Below, one piece after another: positions 8,925 through 16,999 of a stretch of DNA of 64,000 nucleotides (positions are counted from its first letter, which is position 1; every line of letters starts with the position of its first letter). A model generated the notes under the pieces. It had not been told where the DNA came from, did no database searches, and worked only from the letters and a program-made list of their open reading frames with translations. The DNA is from Mycobacterium sp. NS-7484 (lineage in GTDB: Bacteria; Actinomycetota; Actinomycetes; Mycobacteriales; Mycobacteriaceae): positions 42,873 through 106,872 of the forward strand of contig NZ_MBEJ01000138.1 of the NCBI RefSeq assembly GCF_001953975.1, in the 5' to 3' direction. A program made the position numbers and the translations under genes.

Positions 8925-9410
8925 ATGACGACGGTGACCGGCCGTGACGCCGAGAATGTTTCAGGTGCCCAGATCGACGCGGTGATGCGCGCGTCGCGTG
9001 CGTTGGTCGGTATCGCCGCGGCGTCGGTCGCCGAGGTGGACGATCTGGTGACCTTGCCGCAGCTGCGGGTGCTGATGATGATCGCCACCCGCGGGCCGCT
9101 GAATCTCGGCGCGGTGGCCGCGGGCCTGGATGCCGGGGCGCCGAACGCCAGCCGGATCTGTGACCGGCTGCTCAAGGCCGGGTTCCTGCACCGTCAGGAT
9201 GATCCGAACGACCGCCGGTCGGTGACGCTGACGTTGACCACCGAAGGGCGGTCGATCGTCAACCGCGTGAACCGGCACCGGCGCAGTGCGGTGCGGAAAG
9301 TGCTGCGCGGCCTGTCGGTCGATGACCGCGAACGGGTGACCGCTGCGCTGGATGCCTTCGCCGAGGCGGCCGGGGAACCGTTCGAGCCCGAGACCCTGAC
9401 CTTGGTCTAA
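8925..9410 (+). CDS. MarR-family transcriptional regulator
   Basis: A 161-residue winged-helix regulator. The MarR fold is visible from VMRASRALVGIAAASV through the recognition helix region NASRICDRLLKAGFLHR to the wing QDDPNDRRSVTLTLT. These proteins bind palindromes as dimers and are released by small ligands. It is divergent from the five-gene sugar/organic-acid set, and the shared gap holds two GTTGC-N6-GCAAC repeats, so it most likely controls that set and itself. I chose the ATG at 8925; an upstream TTG at 8889 would start inside operator 2. The stop overlaps by 4 bp the stop of the convergent gene at 9407. Confidence 0.88.
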   Translation: MTTVTGRDAENVSGAQIDAVMRASRALVGIAAASVAEVDDLVTLPQLRVLMMIATRGPLNLGAVAAGLDAGAPNASRICDRLLKAGFLHRQDDPNDRRSVTLTLTTEGRSIVNRVNRHRRSAVRKVLRGLSVDDRERVTAALDAFAEAAGEPFEPETLTLV

Positions 9411-10123
9411 CCGCGGGTGACCTTTTCGGTTTCGCGGCGGCGGGCCTGCGCGCCGGGATCGGGGTTGGCCACCTGCACCAGCGAGGCGCCGACAGTGAAC
9501 ACCGCGAGCAGGTTCGTGACGAGCTCGTCGGGGGTGTCCCAGGAGGCCGAGGACAGCACCCGGTCTTTGTCCGTGAAACCCTGTGCGGCAGAGGCACTCT
9601 GGGCCGCACCGAGTACCTCGGCCACTGATCGCCCGGCCAGCGCCGGCCCGGGAGAGCGCTCGGGCACGATCTGATCGCCGTGCACCCGCACCGCCGTCGC
9701 ATAGTCGGTGACCCCGATCGGTAGATCCTCGGCCGGTTTGCCGAACGGGTCCAGCGACAGCACCGCGACCTCACCGCCGGAGACCGCCTCGTCGGCCTCG
9801 TCGAGCCGGTCGGAGGTGCACAGGGCCACGTCGGCGGGATTGTCGGAACCGCCGCCCAGCACCACTTCGGCACCGATCCACCAGATCCCGAACAGCACCG
9901 CAGCGGTCTGCCAATGCGCGGGCAACAGCACCGCCACCCGGGTGCCGGGGCCGGCGCCCATCTCGTCGCGCAGCAGGTTGGCGGTCTTGGCGGCCCAGTT
10001 GGCCATCGTCACCGTCGACAGCTCGATCCGCTCACCGGTGGCGTCGTCGTAATAGGTGATCCGTGGCCCGGCGGGATCTGACGCCAGCAAGGGATCGAGG
10101 ACGGCAGCGCTGACTGTGCTCAT
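9407..10123 (-). CDS. TIGR03089 family protein (truncated AMP-binding-like)
   Basis: A 238-residue protein matching the actinobacterial TIGR03089 family, the neighbour of the LCP gene in M. tuberculosis (Rv3268 position). It resembles only the N-terminal part of AMP-forming acyl/aryl-CoA ligases (YYDDATGERIELSTVTMANWAAK, then GTRVAVLLPAHWQTAAVLFGIW). It lacks the C-terminal adenylate-forming motifs, so no ligase activity should be assumed. It begins 25 bp after the LCP gene, with CAGAGG before the ATG, suggesting co-transcription with wall-polymer ligation. Function unknown. Confidence 0.8.
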   Translation of the reverse strand: MSTVSAAVLDPLLASDPAGPRITYYDDATGERIELSTVTMANWAAKTANLLRDEMGAGPGTRVAVLLPAHWQTAAVLFGIWWIGAEVVLGGGSDNPADVALCTSDRLDEADEAVSGGEVAVLSLDPFGKPAEDLPIGVTDYATAVRVHGDQIVPERSPGPALAGRSVAEVLGAAQSASAAQGFTDKDRVLSSASWDTPDELVTNLLAVFTVGASLVQVANPDPGAQARRRETEKVTRG

Positions 10124-10148
10124 AACCTCTGGTTGTACTCGAAGCCGG

Positions 10149-11618
10149 TCAGTTCACGCACTTGGGATCGTCCGAACCCGCGGTGAGGATCGGCGACGGC
10201 GGTGGGGGCGGGCTCTGCTCACCGGTGTCGTCGGCGGCGGCCGGATCGACGATGCCGGCGGTCGGCTCCATGCCGTCGGAGCCCGGTCCGGTGTAATCCG
10301 CGGCCAGCACCACCCGCACCGCGCCGGCCGGCAGCGAGGAATCCTCGTTGACCGGCAATCCGCCCAGGTCCTTGGAGACCGCCTGAGCACCCAGATCATC
10401 GGACTTGGCGGCCAGTACCTGGCTGGACACCGGGGGCGCACCTTCGTGATTACCGGTGGCGCCGGGGACGAAGCCCTTGTTGGTCAGCACCTGAGACACC
10501 GCGGCGGCCAGGCCGTTGATGTCGGTGGCGTTGACCACCTCGACGGTCGTGTTTTCCGGTGAGTAGCTGAGTTGTTCGGTCTTGCCCTCGTCCTGGTCCT
10601 GCAGCAGGCTCGACACCCAGTCGTGGACCTCGACGGGATCGACCCGGACCACACTCTGCATCCCGTCGTCGCTCCAGCCGTCCTCCCGCAGGATCGGGAT
10701 GGTGGCGAACGCGACGCTTCCGGCGGCCAGCTTCTGCAACTGCTCGACGAAATCCATGATGTCCCACCCGTCGGAGATCACCACGGACCGCTGCACGGCA
10801 TCCTGCAGCCGTCCCAGTGTGGCGGGGCTCGACAGGGTCTTGCTGGAGATCACCTCGTGGGCCAGCGATGCCATTACTGACTGCTGGCGGGTCACCCGGT
10901 CGAGGTCACCGCGCGGCAGGTCGTGACGTTGCCGAACGAAGCTCAGCGCCTGCGGGCCGTTGAGCTTCTGCCAGCCGGCCGGGAAATCGGAACCCGAGAG
11001 GGGTTCGTACACAGCGTCTTTGAGGCAGACATTGACGCCGCCGAGCGCGTCGGTGATCAGCGCGAAGCCGAGCAGCCCGATCTCGGCGTAATGGTCCACC
11101 GTGACGCCGGTCAGGGCGGCCACGGTCTGGATCAGTTCCTCACGGGCGGCTTCGGTGGCCTGGGGCTCCGCGACGGCCGGATCTTCCCCCTCGACCTCGA
11201 CGAGCTGCTTCATCCGGTCGAGCTTGACGTCCCCGAACACGCCGTTGATCTTCATCTTCCCCCAGCCCGGCGCCTCGACATAGGAGTCGCGGGGGATCGA
11301 GATGGCGGTGGCGGACTTCCCGTTGTTGGGGATGCGGACCAGGATGATGGTGTCGGTGTTGGTCGAGACGTCGTCACCGGCGCGCAGCGTCTCCAACTCC
11401 TCGGCCGACAGCGGATTGCCGTGGGCATCGGTGCGGCTGTCCATCCCGACCAGCAGGATGTCGATGGCACCGTCCTCACCACCGCCGCCGAGGGCCGCGG
11501 AGCTGATGTGGTTGATGCCGGATTCGAAGGAGCGGATCTGGGACCAGGCCACCCCGGTTCCGAGCACCACTGCCGACGCTGCGGCGACAGCGACAGTGCG
11601 AAGCAGGGGGATCGGCAC
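10149..11618 (-). CDS. LytR-CpsA-Psr (LCP) family cell-wall polymer ligase
   Basis: A 489-residue membrane-anchored LCP protein with a single N-terminal transmembrane helix (VAVAAASAVVLGTGVAW). The LCP domain has DILLVGMDSRTDAHG, the phosphate-binding arginines in AISIPRDSYVEAPG, and LSFVRQRHDLPRGDLDR. A LytR C-terminal domain follows (EVVNATDINGLAAAVSQVL). In mycobacteria such enzymes attach arabinogalactan to peptidoglycan from a decaprenyl-phosphate donor, on the outer face of the membrane. It sits at the Rv3267 position, 67 bp from and divergent to rmlD, which makes the rhamnose of the galactan linker, so the chromosomal context fits wall assembly. Which paralog (Lcp1 or CpsA-type) it is cannot be settled by eye. 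Confidence 0.9.
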   Translation of the reverse strand: MPIPLLRTVAVAAASAVVLGTGVAWSQIRSFESGINHISSAALGGGGEDGAIDILLVGMDSRTDAHGNPLSAEELETLRAGDDVSTNTDTIILVRIPNNGKSATAISIPRDSYVEAPGWGKMKINGVFGDVKLDRMKQLVEVEGEDPAVAEPQATEAAREELIQTVAALTGVTVDHYAEIGLLGFALITDALGGVNVCLKDAVYEPLSGSDFPAGWQKLNGPQALSFVRQRHDLPRGDLDRVTRQQSVMASLAHEVISSKTLSSPATLGRLQDAVQRSVVISDGWDIMDFVEQLQKLAAGSVAFATIPILREDGWSDDGMQSVVRVDPVEVHDWVSSLLQDQDEGKTEQLSYSPENTTVEVVNATDINGLAAAVSQVLTNKGFVPGATGNHEGAPPVSSQVLAAKSDDLGAQAVSKDLGGLPVNEDSSLPAGAVRVVLAADYTGPGSDGMEPTAGIVDPAAADDTGEQSPPPPPSPILTAGSDDPKCVN

Positions 11619-11685
11619 GTGCCCAGGCTAACCGCGGGCCGGACGTGAGCCGGGTAACGCGGACCGGCGTGCCAGACTCAAACCC

Positions 11686-12585
11686 ATGGCGCAACGGATT
11701 GTCATCACCGGGGCCGGCGGTATGGTCGGCAGCGTATTGGCTGATCAGGGACGTCGTCGAGGGCACGAGGTGCTGGCCTTGACCTCGAAAGAATGTGACA
11801 TCACCGACCCCGACGCGCTGCGCCGCGTCGTCGAATCCGGCGACGTGGTGACCAACTGTGCGGCATACACACAGGTCGACGCCGCCGAGACGGACCAGGA
11901 GCGGGCCTACGCGGTCAACGCGACCGGTCCGGGCAACATCGCCGCGGCGTGCGCACGGGTCGGCGCCGGTTTGATCCACATCTCCACCGATTACGTGTTC
12001 GGTGCCTCAGCAGACCGTCGCACGCCCTACGAGATTGACGAGCAGACCGCACCGGTCAACGTCTACGGGCATTCCAAGCTGGCCGGGGAACAGGCGGTGC
12101 TGGCCGCCAAGCCTGACGCCCACGTGGTGCGCACGGCATGGGTGTACCGCGGTGGTGACGGGAAGGATTTCGTGGCCACCATGCGCCGGCTGGCGGCCGG
12201 CGACGGGCCGATCGAGGTCGTGGCCGATCAGATCGGGTCGCCGACCTACACCAACGACCTGGTGGAGGCATTGCTGCAGATCGTCGACGGCGATGTGCGG
12301 CCCGGCGTCCTGCACGCCGTCAACACCGGGCCGGCCAGCCGGTTCGAGCTGGCCCGGGAAACCTTCGCCGCCCTCGGTGCGGATCCGGAGCGGGTGCGAC
12401 CGGTCGGCAGCGACCGACACCCGCGGCCCGCGCCCCGGCCCGCCTACACCGTCCTGTCCGAACACCGGTCTGCCGAGGCCGGCCTGACCCCGCTGCGCGA
12501 TTGGCGGGAAGCGTTGTCGGCCGCCGTGGGAAACACAGCGGCTGGAAAAGAGCCAACCTCTGGACCGTTAACCTCTACGCCGTGA
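11686..12585 (+). CDS. rmlD: dTDP-4-dehydrorhamnose reductase
   Basis: A 299-residue short-chain-type reductase that makes dTDP-L-rhamnose, the donor for the mycobacterial arabinogalactan linker. The NADPH site is ITGAGGMVGSVLADQG near the N-terminus and the catalytic YxxxK is YGHSKLAGEQ. Further family motifs are NCAAYTQVDAAE and ISTDYVFGA. CAGACT at 11673-11678 is placed so that transcription would start next to the ATG. The stop codon overlaps the GTG of the rhamnosyltransferase (GTGA), giving translational coupling. Same order as Rv3266c-Rv3265c-Rv3264c. Confidence 0.93.
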   Translation: MAQRIVITGAGGMVGSVLADQGRRRGHEVLALTSKECDITDPDALRRVVESGDVVTNCAAYTQVDAAETDQERAYAVNATGPGNIAAACARVGAGLIHISTDYVFGASADRRTPYEIDEQTAPVNVYGHSKLAGEQAVLAAKPDAHVVRTAWVYRGGDGKDFVATMRRLAAGDGPIEVVADQIGSPTYTNDLVEALLQIVDGDVRPGVLHAVNTGPASRFELARETFAALGADPERVRPVGSDRHPRPAPRPAYTVLSEHRSAEAGLTPLRDWREALSAAVGNTAAGKEPTSGPLTSTP

Positions 12586-13472
12586 CTGAGGATGCGGTCC
12601 GCCCGCTCGTGGTGGTGACGGTGACGTACTCGCCGGGCCCACACCTTGACCGTTTCCTGGCCTCGCTGTCGCTGGCCACCGACCAACCGGTGAAGGTCAT
12701 CGTGGTCGACAACGGGTCCACCGACGGCGCACCCGAACGGGCGGAAAAGCGTTATCCCAACGTGCAGCTGCTCCGCACCGGACGCAACCTGGGTTACGGC
12801 AGCGCCGTCAACCGTGGCGCCGGGCTGATCTCCGACGGCGATTGCCCGGACTTTTTCGTCGTCGCCAACCCAGATGTGCAGTGGGGCCCCCGATCGATCG
12901 AATTGCTGCTCGACGCCGCGCAGCGTTGGCCGCAGGCCGGGGCGCTGGGGCCGTTGGTCCGCGATCCCGACGGTTCGGTCTACCCGTCGGCGCGTCATCA
13001 ACCCAGCCTGGTCCGTGGCGGTATGCACGCCGTGGTCGGCCCGTTCTGGAAGTCCAACCCGTGGACGGCGGCCTACCGCCAGGACCGCCAAGAGCCCAGT
13101 GAACGTCAGGTGGGTTGGCTGTCGGGCTCGTGTCTGCTGATGCGTCGGGCGGCGTTCGACGCTGTGGGCGGGTTCGACGAGCGTTACTTCATGTATATGG
13201 AAGATGTCGACCTCGGTGACCGGATCGCCCGCGCCGGCTGGCAGAACGTCTACGTGCCGTCGGCCGAGGTGTTGCACCACAAGGGGCACTCCACCGGACG
13301 TGACCCGGCGCGCAACTTGGCCGCCCATCATCGCAGTACCTACACTTTCTTGGCTGATCGCTACCCGGCGCCGTGGCAGGCGCCGTTACGGTGGACAATT
13401 CGGGGCGCGCTGGTGGCACGTGCGGGCCTGGTGGTCGGTAGTTCACGACGGAAACAGGCGAAAGGGCGCTGA
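12582..13472 (+). CDS. wbbL: Rhamnosyltransferase of the arabinogalactan linker (GT2)
   Basis: A 296-residue family GT2 enzyme expected to add rhamnose to GlcNAc-PP-decaprenol, the linker between peptidoglycan and arabinogalactan; it acts at the inner face of the membrane. Motifs: VVTVTYSPGPHLDRF, VVDNGSTDGAPE, the nucleotide-sugar/metal region VVANPDVQWGP, and the acceptor-side signature GGFDERYFMYMEDVDLGDR. The GTG at 12582 is chosen because it overlaps the rmlD stop by four bases; the frame continues upstream but would run into rmlD. One base separates its stop from the next gene. Confidence 0.92.
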   Translation: MTEDAVRPLVVVTVTYSPGPHLDRFLASLSLATDQPVKVIVVDNGSTDGAPERAEKRYPNVQLLRTGRNLGYGSAVNRGAGLISDGDCPDFFVVANPDVQWGPRSIELLLDAAQRWPQAGALGPLVRDPDGSVYPSARHQPSLVRGGMHAVVGPFWKSNPWTAAYRQDRQEPSERQVGWLSGSCLLMRRAAFDAVGGFDERYFMYMEDVDLGDRIARAGWQNVYVPSAEVLHHKGHSTGRDPARNLAAHHRSTYTFLADRYPAPWQAPLRWTIRGALVARAGLVVGSSRRKQAKGR

Positions 13473-13473
13473 C

Positions 13474-14553
13474 GTGATCAATCCTGCGGAAGTCGACGCG
13501 GTCGTCCTCGTCGGTGGACGAGGCACCAGGCTGCGGCCTTTGACGCTGTCGGCGCCCAAGCCGATGCTGCCGACGGCCGGTGTTCCGTTCCTGACCCACC
13601 TGTTGGCGCGGATCTCCGTGGCCGGGATCAAGCATGTGGTGATGGGCACCTCGTACAAGGCCGAGGTGTTCGAGGAGGCCTTCGGCGACGGCTCCGAACT
13701 GGGGCTCGAGATCGAGTACGTCACCGAGACCGAGGCGCTGGGCACCGGTGGCGCCATCGCCAACGTGGCGGACAAGCTGCGCTACGACACGGCCATGGTG
13801 TTCAACGGCGACGTGTTGTCCGCGGCCGATCTCGGCGCAGTGCTGGAGTCACACCACGCCCATCAGGCCGATGTCACGCTGCACCTGGTGCGGGTCAGCG
13901 ACCCCCGGGCGTTCGGTTGTGTGCCCACCGACGCCGACGGATTTGTCACCGCGTTCCTGGAGAAGACCCAGGACCCGCCGACCGACCAGATCAACGCCGG
14001 TTGCTATGTGTTCAACCGCGAGGTGATCGATCAGATCCCCAGGGGCCGAGCCCTTTCGGTGGAGCGCGAGATCTTTCCCGAGGTGCTGTCGCGGGGACTG
14101 AAGATGTGCGGCTACGTCGACGCGTCCTACTGGCGGGACATGGGGACCCCGGACGATTTCGTGCGTGGCTCAGCCGATCTGGTGCGCGGTATCGCCCCGT
14201 CGCCGGCTCTCGACGGCCAGCGCGGTGAGTCTCTGGTGCACGAAGGGGCGGCGGTTGCCCCCGGCGCCCTGTTGATCGGCGGCACGGTCGTGGGCCGTGG
14301 CGCCGAGATCGGTGCCGGCGCCCGGTTGGACGGCGCGGTGATCTTCGACGGCGTGCGCGTCGAGGCCGGCGCGGTGATCGAACGTTCGATCATCGGTTTC
14401 GGCGCCCGCATCGGTCCGCGGGCGCTCATCCGCGACGGCGTGATCGGCGATGGTGCCGACATCGGGGCGCGCTGTGAGCTGTTGCGTGGGGCGCGGGTGT
14501 GGCCCGGGGTGGCCATTCCCGACGGTGGTATCCGGTATTCGACCGACGTCTGA
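13474..14553 (+). CDS. manB: Mannose-1-phosphate guanylyltransferase (GDP-mannose pyrophosphorylase)
   Basis: A 359-residue sugar nucleotidyltransferase. The N-terminal domain opens with VVLVGGRGTRLRPLTLSAPK followed by PMLPTAGVPFL, the nucleotide-binding signature. The C-terminal third is a left-handed beta helix of hexapeptide repeats (VVGRGAEIGAGARLDGAVI and similar). It makes GDP-mannose for PIMs, lipomannan and protein mannosylation. The GTG at 13474 directly follows the wbbL stop. It corresponds to Rv3264c, named manB in M. tuberculosis even though the reaction is the one called manC elsewhere. It joins linker rhamnosylation to mannose activation in one operon. Confidence 0.9.
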   Translation: MINPAEVDAVVLVGGRGTRLRPLTLSAPKPMLPTAGVPFLTHLLARISVAGIKHVVMGTSYKAEVFEEAFGDGSELGLEIEYVTETEALGTGGAIANVADKLRYDTAMVFNGDVLSAADLGAVLESHHAHQADVTLHLVRVSDPRAFGCVPTDADGFVTAFLEKTQDPPTDQINAGCYVFNREVIDQIPRGRALSVEREIFPEVLSRGLKMCGYVDASYWRDMGTPDDFVRGSADLVRGIAPSPALDGQRGESLVHEGAAVAPGALLIGGTVVGRGAEIGAGARLDGAVIFDGVRVEAGAVIERSIIGFGARIGPRALIRDGVIGDGADIGARCELLRGARVWPGVAIPDGGIRYSTDV

Positions 14554-14577
14554 GTTCTCGGGGTCTCGGCGCGCGAA

Positions 14578-14626
14578 ACTACGCTTTGTGACGATCAATT
14601 GGCGGAAATGCGCCAGAAAGCGTCGT
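14578..14626. repeat. Intergenic inverted-repeat element (copy 1)
   Basis: ACTACGCTTT at 14578-14587 pairs with AAAGCGTCGT at 14617-14626 (9 of 10 positions). The loop contains GGCGGAAATGCGCCAGAA, nearly the same as the loop of the element at 15071-15119, although the stems differ. It lies just after manB and could act as a transcription terminator or RNA element. Confidence 0.6.
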
Positions 14627-14704
14627 CTCGGCGTTGATAAAAGTGCGTTTGCCGTGGCTCGAATCCCCTTACGCTGTGATCGGCGAAAGGGAGGGGTTGC
14701 GCTC

Positions 14705-15055
14705 ATGGGATCACGTAGCGGACGGAAAGTCAGCAGGCGCACTGCGGTGGCGCCGGTCATGGCGGCGCTGGTACTCGCAACGGTGTTCGGGGCGACGGCC
14801 CCAGAGGCGGGTGCCTGGCCGATCCCGCTGACCGGGGAGGACAACACGTACCTCAAGGCGACCCGCGGGGTGTTTCCCGGCGATGACGACCAGTTGCTGT
14901 CGGTGGGTCGGGAGATGTGCCGTCTGCTCTACACCGGGACGCCGTCGTCGGCGGTGATCGACCAGATGGCGGCCCAGTACGGTGCCAGTCCCGATCAGGC
15001 CGGGGTGGCGCTGCGGGCTGCCCGCCGGTCGTACTGCACGCAGGCGCCCCGGTAG
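14705..15055 (+). CDS. Secreted DUF732-type small protein
   Basis: A 116-residue protein with a clear Sec signal peptide: a basic start, then MAALVLATVFGATAPEAGA with cleavage near AGAWP. The mature part has the DUF732 pattern common in mycobacterial exported proteins: DNTYLKATR, then paired cysteines in GREMCRLLYTG and RRSYCTQ, which could form one disulfide. The ATG at 14705 follows GGGAGGGG at good spacing; the frame extends upstream but has no secretory start there. It is flanked by the two related inverted repeats. Function unknown. Confidence 0.82.
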   Translation: MGSRSGRKVSRRTAVAPVMAALVLATVFGATAPEAGAWPIPLTGEDNTYLKATRGVFPGDDDQLLSVGREMCRLLYTGTPSSAVIDQMAAQYGASPDQAGVALRAARRSYCTQAPR

Positions 15056-15070
15056 CCGAATCGCGCCGAC

Positions 15071-15120
15071 ACTACGGGTTTTGCGGCGAATCGGCGGACA
15101 ATGCGCCAGAACCCGTAGTT
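15071..15120. repeat. Intergenic inverted-repeat element (copy 2)
   Basis: ACTACGGGTTTTG at 15071-15083 pairs with CAGAACCCGTAGT at 15107-15119 (12 of 13). The loop includes GAATCGGCGGACAATG, close to copy 1. The minus-strand Nudix gene ends inside this element, so its stop codon and last residues are encoded by the repeat. Confidence 0.7.
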
Positions 15121-15647
15121 TGGGCGAGTTGGAGCAGCCCGAAGTCGGTGCCCTCGGGCAGGGCCTGCAGTGGCCACCACCGCAGGTCCAAAGACTCGTC
15201 ACTGCAGGCGATCTCGGCGTCGGCCGGTGCGCGCACCACGAACTGCAGGTCGAGGTGGCGGGTCGGCACACCCAGCGAGCAGGTCACCGGATGCACGTGC
15301 AGTGCGGCCAGCTGGGGATCGATGCTCAACCCGGTGATGCCGGATTCCTCAGTGGCCTCGCGCAGTGCCGCTGCCCGGACATCGGCATCGGTCTCCTCGC
15401 AGTGCCCGCCGAGCTGCAGCCAGCGTCCGAACCGGGGATGCAGGGTCAGCAAGGTCTGCGTTCCGGTGTGGTCCACCACCAGTGCCGAGGCGGTGATGTG
15501 GCCGGGCACGCATGAGCGCAGGCAGGCATCGGGCCGGGCAGCCAGAAACGACAGCACGGCGTGGCGCAGCGTGTCCTGGCCCGGATCGGTTGTCTGCCAA
15601 TGCGTCAGTACGTCGACGGCCGAGGCGTGCAGGCTCTCCGCGCTCAC
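15072..15647 (-). CDS. Nudix hydrolase
   Basis: A 191-residue Nudix protein that would hydrolyse a nucleoside-diphosphate-linked substrate. The box reads LGGHCEETDADVRAAALREA followed by TEESGI. The core metal-binding REATEESG is intact, but the distance from the glycine pair to RE is one residue longer than the classic pattern. Its ATG overlaps the fbiB stop by 4 bp, so it is the third gene of an fbiA-fbiB-Nudix operon; a role in coenzyme F420 or nucleotide clean-up is inference. The final residues (about QTTGSGALSADSPQNP) are encoded within the inverted repeat at 15071-15119. Confidence 0.85.
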   Translation of the reverse strand: MSAESLHASAVDVLTHWQTTDPGQDTLRHAVLSFLAARPDACLRSCVPGHITASALVVDHTGTQTLLTLHPRFGRWLQLGGHCEETDADVRAAALREATEESGITGLSIDPQLAALHVHPVTCSLGVPTRHLDLQFVVRAPADAEIACSDESLDLRWWPLQALPEGTDFGLLQLAQTTGSGALSADSPQNP

Positions 15648-16999
15648 TTTCGCACCAGCAGGCCATCTGTGGACACCGGCTGCCGCGGCGGCTGGGGATC
15701 AGCGGCATGGCCGATCGCGATGGCGCCCAACGGTTCCCAGTCCGCAGGTAGGTCCAGCTCGGCGCGCACCAGGTCGCCGGCGAAGATCGTCGAGCCGATC
15801 CAGCAGCTGCCGACCTCGCGTACTGCCAGTGCCACCAGCAAGGCCTGAACCGCCGCCCCCACGGCGACGGTGAACATGGTGTGCTCGGCCTCGGTGCGGG
15901 CGGCGTCGGGATAGCTGTGTGCGCCGTCGGGGACGAGGAACGGGATGACGAGTTCCGGTGCGTCGTAGAGAATCTGACCGCGGCCCAGCCGTCGCTCCAC
16001 GGACTCCGGATCCCGGCCGTCGCCGGTCAGGTCGGCCCGCCACTTGTCCTTCATGCGGTCGAGCAGCCGAATGCGGGTGGCGCGGTCCTGCACCCAGACG
16101 AAGCGCACCGGGCGGGTGTGATGCGGGGCGGGTGCGGTAAGTGCTTCGCCGACAGCAGCTTCGATCAGTGCGGGGTCGACGGGTTCGGTACTGAACGCGC
16201 GCACCGACCGCCGCAGCAGTTGAGCCTGGGTGCGCCCCAGCTGAATTGCCTCGGCCGTGCCCAACCAGAACAGATCCTCTTCGCCCGGGCGCAGCAGCGT
16301 GCGTGCGGTCGACCCGTCGTCGGGCAGGTCCAGCCCGCGCACCACGGCGACCGGGATCGCGGTGAGTTTGCCCTTCACCAGATCGGCCGCGGCGGCGATC
16401 TCGTCGGCCACCGCGACCTCGGTGACCATCAGCTCGTTGCCGTGCCGGTCGCGGGCACCCGCGTAACCGTGCAGCGCGGTGAGTCCGCAGGCGCCGATGG
16501 CGAAGTCCACTTGACCGTTGCGCCAGGCCCGGCCCATGGTGTCGGTGATCACGACGGCCACGGTGACGCCGAGCCGCTCACGCAGTCCCTCGCGCAGGGC
16601 GGCCGCGCTGCCGTCGGGATCGACCGGAAGCAGCGCCAACTCGGTGGAATCCACGTTGGAACCGTCCACGCCGGCGGCGGCCTGGACCAGGCCGATGGCG
16701 TTCTCGGTGATCAGGGTGCGGCCCTTGCGGGCCAGCACACGGACCGCCTCGGCGTCGATCAGCTTGCGTCGTAAGGTGTCCCGTTCCTCGGGATCCGACG
16801 GCGCCGTGACGATCCGGCCCTCGCACTTGCTGACGATCTTGCTGGTGACCACCAACACGTCTCCGTCGGCCAGCCACGGTGCCGCCCCGGCGAGCGCGGC
16901 GGCCAGATCGTCTCCGGGACGGAACTCGGGAAGTCCTGGCACCGGGATGATCTCGACCCGGTCGGCGGATCCGTGTTCGGGGTTCGCCGCGGTGGTCAC
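15644..16999 (-). CDS. fbiB: Coenzyme F420:L-glutamate ligase / dehydro-F420 reductase
   Basis: A 451-residue bifunctional F420 enzyme. The N-terminal CofE-like domain (about 1-250; EIIPVPGLPEF, DGDVLVVTSKIVSKCEGRIV) adds the gamma-linked glutamate tail using GTP. The C-terminal nitroreductase-like FMN domain starts near RRSVRAFSTEPVDPALIEAA and reduces dehydro-F420. This two-domain form is characteristic of mycobacteria (Rv3262); archaea have CofE alone. It overlaps fbiA by ATGA at its start and the Nudix gene at its end, so the three genes are translationally coupled. Confidence 0.93.
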   Translation of the reverse strand: MTTAANPEHGSADRVEIIPVPGLPEFRPGDDLAAALAGAAPWLADGDVLVVTSKIVSKCEGRIVTAPSDPEERDTLRRKLIDAEAVRVLARKGRTLITENAIGLVQAAAGVDGSNVDSTELALLPVDPDGSAAALREGLRERLGVTVAVVITDTMGRAWRNGQVDFAIGACGLTALHGYAGARDRHGNELMVTEVAVADEIAAAADLVKGKLTAIPVAVVRGLDLPDDGSTARTLLRPGEEDLFWLGTAEAIQLGRTQAQLLRRSVRAFSTEPVDPALIEAAVGEALTAPAPHHTRPVRFVWVQDRATRIRLLDRMKDKWRADLTGDGRDPESVERRLGRGQILYDAPELVIPFLVPDGAHSYPDAARTEAEHTMFTVAVGAAVQALLVALAVREVGSCWIGSTIFAGDLVRAELDLPADWEPLGAIAIGHAADPQPPRQPVSTDGLLVRK

